Source: Welwitschia mirabilis
Taxonomy: Eukaryota; Gnetophyta; Gnetopsida; Welwitschiales
Assembly (NCBI GenBank): GCA_051453625.1
Contig: JBOZIK010000001.1
Span: forward strand, 269,123,870-269,187,869
Direction: 5' to 3'
Length of the DNA: 64,000 bases
In this document: one piece after another, positions 58,443 through 64,000 of the stretch
Position numbering within the stretch: position 1 is the first letter of the stretch
Layout of the letters: every line of letters begins with the position of its first letter
The notes under the pieces: generated by a model
The model's database searches: none
The model's input: the letters and a program-made list of their open reading frames with translations, nothing else
What the model was told of the DNA's origin: nothing
Position numbers and translations under genes: made by a program

Positions 58443-60400
58443 AAGGCACCTTCATCAAGCTAGCCAGTGATGTAAGTTTAGACACAGCTCTTAGAGCCTT
58501 TTAAAGAGTAGACAAATACATTTACTTTATAGAAATTAGGGCTATAAAAGAAACTAGAATCTTTTACAAATTTACTAGAAGAAGATAAGGTGGATTCTTT
58601 ATGTGCCACCTAAATTCATTAACTGTCTTCCTACCAAAGAAGAATTAACTATAGGAAGAGAACATTAGTTTAAAAGAGAAAGTTAAGTTTTTGGAAATGG
58701 AAAATAAATTTTATAAGGATAAAAATTCCAAAGATGATTTATTCTTGGATATATTCATTCCATATATCAAAATAAGTGCTCATAAGATAAATATCTAGTT
58801 CATGAAATCTAATTATAAATTCCTTTTTAGTTTGTCAATTAGTTCCTTCTTAGTTTATTTATTTCATTTTTTTCCCAGGGAATCATAATAGATCAAGAAG
58901 CTTTTATTTGAATTAACTAGTTAGGATTCTTTTTATTAGAATGAATGCAATCAAGCAGAGGAAGAAAAGTAGCAGTTAAAGAAGAGATAAATGTCTCATT
59001 TTGAATTTTATAAATTAGATAGATCCTCTTTAACCAATGCTCAATCTTAGACTGAGAAATTAGAGCAAAAGCTTAGGAAGAAAAAAGAAAAACTATAGAT
59101 TTTTTTAGTTAATAAAGAAGACTTTGTGTTAGAATTTTTAAAAAGTATGGACCACAACAAGAACTATGATTCTAAGTACATTGAGATGTGATAAGAATTT
59201 ATTACTTTTATGCATAACAACGTCCCTTTCCCCCTTAAGAAGGAATATTTAGAGAAGATTTATATGGATTTAAGAGGGATGCATGAAAAGTATATAAAGA
59301 TTAAAAATAATAATAATAAATTTAAGCAAAAGTGGATAAAATATTTAGAAAAATTACAAATTGAGTAGGAGAAGATTGAAATACAAGAGAGAAATATTAC
59401 TCTTCTTCAAAGAAAGCTAGAATCTACTCCTTCTTCTGTACTAGTAAATTATTTCTCATTAGAAAAGAGTTTGATAATAGTTTTAAAAAATGAATTAGCC
59501 TTAATCTCAGAAAGAGTTAGACAACCTACTTTATATTAAATCCTCTAGCAAATTTAGAGATTCTCACACATCAAATTTTAGATGACATTAAAGAAATGTT
59601 GCTTCCCCTAGTAAGTAGATCCTAAGTAGCTTAAAAAAGAAAATAATAGATTACAATATGAAAATAAATTTTTAGAGGTCAAATAAGAAAAGAGAATAGG
59701 GTTTGGAGATGAAGAATTAAGGTACCATGGAGCATGCACTTCTACCCCTAAAAGCTACATGATTATTTTAATGATTTTGAAAGAGTTATAAATGCAATCA
59801 TATAGAAAACAAAAAAGAAATGGGAGAGAATCATGTAGTTATCCAATTAAACCTTATTAGTAATAGGACAGAATCAAAAAGCATCAAGTAGACTCCTCCA
59901 AGTCTATGAAGGTTTCAAAAAGGACATTTATCTTTTTATAGTTACTAAGTAGGAATTGAACTCTTTGAAAAATCAAAGAAATTAGCTTTTAAAGTGTATG
60001 AGAATGCTCAAGGAAAACTTTGCAAATATTTCTTTAAGATGGAAGGAGGAGAATGGTTAAGAACTATCTTATTTGGAAGCTCTTATAAATTGAAGGAAAT
60101 AAAAAAAACCCTCTTCTACTTAACTTGTAAGGCCTAAAGAAACTCCAACTACGAGAAACGATAAATAATCAAAAGGAAAGCAACCTAAGAAAGCTCAATC
60201 AAACTAAAAAAATATAAATTTGGATGATTAAGCCTTTTTGAAAGAACAAATTAAAGTAATGAGGCAATTGAAGAAATAAAAATTTCACAAGCTGAGTCAG
60301 GGTCAAACATGGTCAGAAAAAAGATCAAACATCAAAGAAAATAATATAAATTATATTGTTGAGGGACTAACAATTGTCTAAGTGTGGGAAAAACTAATGA
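58443..60400 (+). pseudogene. unidentified decayed coding region, plus strand
   Basis: The plus strand is rich in A and G, with codon-like runs of K and E between stops. Near 59345-59420 a charged, coiled-coil-like stretch is visible. Near 59960-60090 a more convincing stretch reads ELFEKSKKLAFKVYENAQG, then KYFFKMEGGEWLRTILFGSS. I do not recognise the family. It could be the gag/coat-like part of a retroelement, since a promoter-like segment follows in the same orientation. No RT, protease or zinc knuckle was found. Confidence 0.35.
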
Positions 60401-60479
60401 CTTAGAAAAGAATGTACATTTATGATATGTTTTTAATGAAGAATATGATAATTTGTTAGCTAATATTGTAACATTGTTA

Positions 60480-60900
60480 TAATATATTATAAATTATTAT
60501 GAGCTATCTTTGTAATACAGGTTAGTTAAGGGGAGATGGGCTATAAAAAGGGAAGTAGTTATAACAACTAGATAGGTGGCACAAAGAAAAGGATAAAAAA
60601 CATTATACCACTACACTTGTAAATAGGCACATAGCAGAAGGCTGAGGGATCTTTTTAGAGCCTTGGAGAAAAGCTAGGAAGCACATTCAAGTGAAGAGAT
60701 CATAGGAGAAAGAGCTATAAAGGGTTTTCCTAAGTCTGTAGTGCCTATTGTGAAAACACAAGGGGAGTGAATCTTTGTATTTCTCATCAAGTAATACAAG
60801 CTATGTTATTCCAAAAACATTCTTGTATTGCTAAAGTATATGAATGGAAAAAATTACATGCTATCTTTTCTTTCTCTTAATATTGATAATAGCTACAGTT
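60480..60900 (+). promoter_or_regulatory. promoter-like / LTR-like segment
   Basis: TATAAAAAG (60542-60550) in 'gggctataaaaagggaagta' is a strong TATA box, preceded by 'aaggggagatgg', which resembles a polypurine tract. Downstream (60750-60850), 'gtgaatctttgtatttctc' and 'aagtaatacaagcta' resemble the poly(A) region of plant retroelement LTRs. No second copy is in the window. It may be the 3' LTR of the element whose decayed ORF precedes it. Confidence 0.4.
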
Positions 60901-61023
60901 GATATTAAGATAATGTACCAGTTAGAAACAATAGGTGTAGGTGGTCTGGCTGTGTTTTCTCTATTTTAGCTTTTTCATTTTCCCCACATTTTATAAACTA
61001 TTATCCATAAGTAGAATCTTATC

Positions 61024-61123
61024 NNNNNNNNNNNNNNNNNNNNNNNNNNNNNNNNNNNNNNNNNNNNNNNNNNNNNNNNNNNNNNNNNNNNNNNNNNNNN
61101 NNNNNNNNNNNNNNNNNNNNNNN
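61024..61123. other. 100-N gap before LTR fragment C
   Basis: Unlike the other 100-N gaps, its flanks are not visibly duplicated. About 135 bases of the C LTR edge should lie here by comparison with B2. Confidence 0.6.
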
Positions 61124-61870
61124 ATGTAAAAAAAAACTAAAGGTATTTAAAGAAATAAAACTAATTGAAAGCATAAAATACCAAATATAATGGTTCAGGA
61201 AACCCCCTACTCCACTCTCGATGATCAGCTTATCACTAATCTTGATCTAGATCTTCGTTACTCTACCAGGTATTCCAGGTTTATCTTAACCTTTACAAAT
61301 GGACTTTTCTAGGCTTAGTATCAACCTTTGAATAGACTTTTCTAAGCTTAATCTTAACCTTTAAACAGACTTTTTCAAGCTAAGTCTCAATCTTTCACAA
61401 TGTAAAATAGTGATGCAATAATGCTAAGGTGCACAGATATCACTTGTTCTTGATATAGTAGATTTGATGGAGCTCTTCTCCTATAGATAGTACAATAGAT
61501 AAAGCAATAAATTTGACCTTAAATGTATAGATAACACAGATGATAGTTCTTCCTTAGTCAAGAGTACAAATGCCAAGATCCAATAATAAATATCACAATC
61601 TTCATTCCTTTGTCAAGATTCAAAAGATATTCAAAATTCTGAAAGAGTTTAAAAGGTCTTTTTGTCTTTTCTCTCTTGGCTATTTATAGTGAAAGGCTTT
61701 TACGGTTTATTACATTTGACAATGTACTTCCAATGGCTATAAATGGCTAGAAAATGGCTATCTAATAGATACATAATAGATATAAAATAAATAGAAAATT
61801 TTAGTTCCATTCTAGCTAGTTGACCTCTCAAAAGTCCTATTGACCCCATCTGGTACCGTGACTTACACAG
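61124..61870 (-). repeat. truncated LTR fragment C of the A/B family
   Basis: Collinear with B2's LTRs from their 'aaagctaaagatatttaaag' region through three 35-bp units (61300-61396), the TATA box (61680-61688) and the start of the motif array. It stops at 'gtgacttacacag', about half way through the LTR. No matching remainder follows. Closer to B2 than to A or B1 (three units). Confidence 0.85.
61300..61396 (-). repeat. LTR minisatellite in fragment C, three copies
   Basis: Units 'ggacttttctaggcttagt', 'agacttttctaagcttaat' and 'agactttttcaagctaagt'. Confidence 0.8.
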
Positions 61871-62400
61871 TGTAATACCCCAAATTTTGATGTAGAAGTT
61901 CTTGTAATATTATTACTCTATATTTATTTAATCATGAAATTGATCTTAGTTTCATCAAAGTATTAAATTTTAAATGTGTATTTAAAATTATAATTTTATG
62001 ATTCTGCAGATGGTTCTTGATGATGTTGTCTTGATTGTGTGGAGCTTCAATAATTTTACTATTAGACTCATTAGTTATTGTAGCTAGCATAACTTCCTAA
62101 TAATATCTTCGCATCTATTATACTCCTTGCTCACATTTTATCATTTATATTTAAAAAGAAAAAAAAATCCTAAGCGTATTGTTTACCCTTGAAATATTTT
62201 TACATATATATTAAAATACTTCAACTGAAACATAATTAATAATAGGTCTATATATATGCAATATAAATGTTAAATTATGCATATATTATGTATGTATATA
62301 TAAATGAATATATGTTAGGAGGAGAAGTAGGTAAGAGTATCATTGAAATTAAAAAATACTGACTGGTAGGTGAAGAAATAGGTTAAGAGAAGTAAATATT
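61871..62400. other. junction region starting TGTAATACCCC, upstream of the gene-like island
   Basis: The first bases, TGTAATACCCCAAATTTTG, look like the start of a plant gypsy LTR, but no partner end was found. The rest is AT-rich, with microsatellite-like 'tatatat' (62200-62320) and a TATA-like 'tatataaat' at 62297-62305 that could serve the gene-like island to its right. Confidence 0.35.
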
Positions 62401-62426
62401 TTTGACATGGAGACGGTGGTGTTGGT

Positions 62427-62587
62427 GTGAAGCCAAAACCTGCCAGCTTCAGCACGTTAGAAGAAGTGTGTTTGTCTAAATTTGTGGGGATACCAATATT
62501 TCTCGGCAATGGCGGAGTTCTGCGGAGCAAAATTCCAAGCAAAAGGTACTTGAGATGTGAGAAAAGTCTGTGCAACCGCGGAAACAG
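62427..62587 (+). CDS. putative first exon of an unidentified gene
   Basis: ATG at 62427 opens MKPKPASFSTLEEVCLSKF and runs to a good 5' splice site, AAACAG|GTGTCT (exon end 62587, phase 2). About 53 residues, S/K/R/L-rich with few acidic residues at first, which is compatible with a plastid transit peptide. The frame stays open to 62627 if unspliced. GC and CpG content are clearly higher than in the surrounding transposons, and C-to-T decay is not evident. In-phase continuation is possible with the segment at 63146-63258. I do not recognise the protein; it would extend past the window. Confidence 0.4.
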
Positions 62588-62927
62588 GTGTCTTGAATGT
62601 TCCTTTATTCATAGAGGTCTGTTATGAATTCAAATCTCCAATTAATGCTTCGTATGCTTTTGGTGACTTTGTTCATTTCCTTGCCTCTGCTAATCTACTG
62701 TAGCCATAGCGTTTCACGTTAAATTTGAGTTAGTCGTTTTTCTCTCTGATCAGTCTTGTCAATCAAGTTCTTTATTCGTCTGTTGTAGTGTCTTGCATTA
62801 CATTCAATCTATCCATCCTGTGTTCTTTAAAGCTAGCCAGAATATAGATGAAGTTAGTATCATTTTTGTTTCTAAAAGTCTCCGGTTCGGGAATGCTTTT
62901 TATTTCAGAAGCTTGGACTAAGTTTGA

Positions 62928-62942
62928 AAAAAAAAAAAAAGA
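62928..62942 (+). repeat. A-rich tract (about 15 bases)
   Basis: Homopolymer A within the island, between the two putative exons. It could be a simple intronic tract or the tail of a retroposed sequence. Confidence 0.6.
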
Positions 62943-62950
62943 AGGCTTTC

Positions 62951-63103
62951 ATGGAACAGGAGATGCGTAGCGTATTCTTGTTTCTGCTGAACGGAATGCT
63001 GCTAAGCATAGCTATTTTTTGCAATAAGAAGAAGAGTGAGATCTCCGCGATAATGGAGAGGAAGACAGGATTGTATCATAAATTAGACAATAGTTTGCGG
63101 TAA
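62951..63103 (+). CDS. small ORF, 50 codons, unknown
   Basis: MEQEMRSVFLFLLNGMLLSI, then a hydrophobic stretch (residues 7-24) and a basic C-terminal half rich in K and E, ending at TAA 63101. It would be a tiny single-pass or signal-anchored peptide if made. It lies inside the proposed intron and may be coincidental, but its base composition matches the gene-like island. Confidence 0.2.
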   Translation: MEQEMRSVFLFLLNGMLLSIAIFCNKKKSEISAIMERKTGLYHKLDNSLR

Positions 63104-63145
63104 TTTCTTCATTTTAATTATAATATTGTTATTATTCGTATTCAG

Positions 63146-63258
63146 GTTTTCAAGGTGTTCTGCGGTGATACTTTGACTTGATACCGTCAATAGAGCAGAT
63201 TCGTTTGAATCAGAATTAGTTGCCCCTTACTTGCGGAATGGCGGATACGATGGGGGAG
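63146..63258 (+). pseudogene. putative second exon, with one in-frame stop if the first acceptor is used
   Basis: After the acceptor TATTCAG (63145), the frame that continues from exon 1 reads FSRCSAVIL, then TGA (63174-63176), then LDTVNRADSFESELVAPYL and RNGGYDGGG up to a donor GAG|GTCAAC (63258). Using the alternative acceptor AATAG|A (63193), which is in the same phase, skips the stop. The segment from 63200 recurs after the gap at 63619. Acidic, then glycine-rich residues after a possible transit peptide are seen in several plastid proteins, but identity is unknown. Confidence 0.35.
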
Positions 63259-63518
63259 GTCAACTAAGAGATTAAAATATTTCCCTTACAATATTTCAAG
63301 CTTTATCAGACTTGATTGGTGCTATTTTCTTCTTTAGCATTTTGTTTCATTAGCTATAGGTTTTCGATGTATTTTGTTATATGATTTTAGTCATGTCCTT
63401 TTTTGTTTAATTGTTTTAGTTATAAATGCATGTGCTTTCGGAATCTCAAACTTCTGTTTCACTCTTATTATCAAGTATTACATGATAAAGAAGCTTTTAT
63501 TGAATTATATAAGGCCAG
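63200..63518 (+). repeat. first copy of a segment repeated across the gap
   Basis: Matches 63619-64000 from 'ttcgtttgaat' onward, with about 5% substitutions, an 11-17-base deletion and other small indels in the second copy. It contains the putative exon end. Confidence 0.8.
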
Positions 63519-63618
63519 NNNNNNNNNNNNNNNNNNNNNNNNNNNNNNNNNNNNNNNNNNNNNNNNNNNNNNNNNNNNNNNNNNNNNNNNNNNNNNNNNN
63601 NNNNNNNNNNNNNNNNNN
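63519..63618. other. 100-N gap with duplicated flanks
   Basis: Same size and signature as the other artefact-like gaps, but here the two copies differ more, including a private 53-bp duplication in the right copy, so a real tandem duplication is possible. Confidence 0.65.
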
Positions 63619-64000
63619 TTCGTTTGAATTAGAATTAGTTGCCCCTTACGTGCGGAATGGCGGATACGATGGGGGAGGTCAACCAAGAGATTAAAATATT
63701 TCCCTTACAATATTTCAAGATTGGTACTATTTTCTTCTTTAGCATTTTGTTTCATTAGCTACATATTTTCGACGTATTTTGTTATATGATTTTGGTCGTG
63801 CCCTTTTTTCTTTAATTGTTTTAGTTACAAATGCATATATGATTTTGGTCATGCCCTTTTTTTGTTTAATTATTTTAGTTACAAATTCATGTGCTTCCGA
63901 AATCTCAAAACTTCTATTTCACTCTTATTATCAAGTATTACATGATAAAGAAGCATTTAATGAAGCATTTAACAATCTAAAGAAGCATTTGGGAAGCATC
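63619..64000 (+). repeat. second copy of the exon-containing segment (runs off the window)
   Basis: Begins exactly at 'ttcgtttgaattagaattag' and carries the same frame with changes S to L, L to V and L to P relative to the first copy. No stop is introduced. The reading frame being kept in both copies is mild support for coding. Confidence 0.75.
63784..63890. repeat. 53-bp tandem duplication inside the second copy
   Basis: The unit starting 'atatgattttggtcgtgcc' occurs at 63784 and 63837 with a few differences. Absent from the first copy near 63380. Confidence 0.85.

Noticed and set aside
58443-60900. Endogenous pararetrovirus (Caulimoviridae-like) insertion
   Set aside because: The promoter-like block and unknown ORF raised the idea, but no movement protein, coat zinc finger, protease or RT was found, so no call is made.
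62315-62575. 86-codon minus-strand frame over the putative exon 1
   Set aside because: Antisense to the plus-strand frame that has the fitting splice site and phase. The proline-rich reading is probably a shadow, although the strand choice is not proven.
1-64000. tRNA, rRNA or other RNA genes
   Set aside because: No tRNA A/B boxes with a foldable cloverleaf, or rRNA-like segment, was seen. The TGGTATCAGAG strings are primer-binding sites, not tRNA genes.

Overview
The window looks like intergenic DNA from a large, transposon-rich seed-plant (probably flowering-plant) nuclear genome. It is very AT-rich (about 70% by eye). Nearly every recognisable coding trace is a plant Ty1/copia or Ty3/gypsy retrotransposon domain broken by stops and frameshifts. 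The retrotransposons use the tRNA-iMet type primer-binding site of plant copia elements. The species cannot be named from this sequence. Fourteen runs of N interrupt it, and several are flanked by the same sequence on both sides, which points to unmerged contig ends.

Layout. 0.7-4.1 kb (+): faint traces of a CACTA/En-Spm-type ORF plus a 155-bp tandem repeat. 5.5-6.8 kb (-): copia remnant D3. 7.2-24.3 kb (-): gypsy element G1 with 1.31-kb LTRs, gag and protease but no visible RT or integrase. Copia element A (10859-19738, +; 1.46-kb LTRs, TSD CACAT) sits inside G1 and splits its gag-protease frame. G1 itself lies in the 3' end of copia D1 (24.3-28.2 kb, -). 28.2-29.0 kb: minisatellite with a palindromic core. 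32.5-33.3 kb: an orphan primer-binding site and LTR-like segment. 36.0-49.0 kb (-): copia D2, whose integrase is interrupted by element B1 (38739-47078, -; TSD GCCAT/ACCAT). 51198-58437 (-): element B2, a close relative of B1. 58.4-60.9 kb: unidentified decayed coding DNA followed by a promoter-like segment. 61.1-61.9 kb: LTR fragment C of the A/B family. 62.3-64.0 kb: a richer, CpG-containing island that looks like the start of a real gene, with part of it duplicated across a gap.

The most interesting content is the A/B family, a Sirevirus-like copia lineage by gag type, long LTRs and double polypurine tracts. A keeps integrase, RT and RNase H but has lost most of gag. B1 and B2 keep gag and protease but lack integrase, RT and RNase H; in that place both carry an unrelated ORF of about 340 codons that resembles the 'putative plant transposon protein' family and ends in a run of acidic residues. 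B therefore looks like a non-autonomous subfamily that captured a passenger gene and depended on A-like partners. The passenger ORF has stop codons at equivalent sites in both copies, so it may have been mobilised after it was already dead. LTRs of the family also differ in copy number of a 35-bp minisatellite (1, 3 or 6) and hold about 14 copies of a palindromic GGTCGACC-type motif decaying by CpG deamination. No element here appears able to move on its own.
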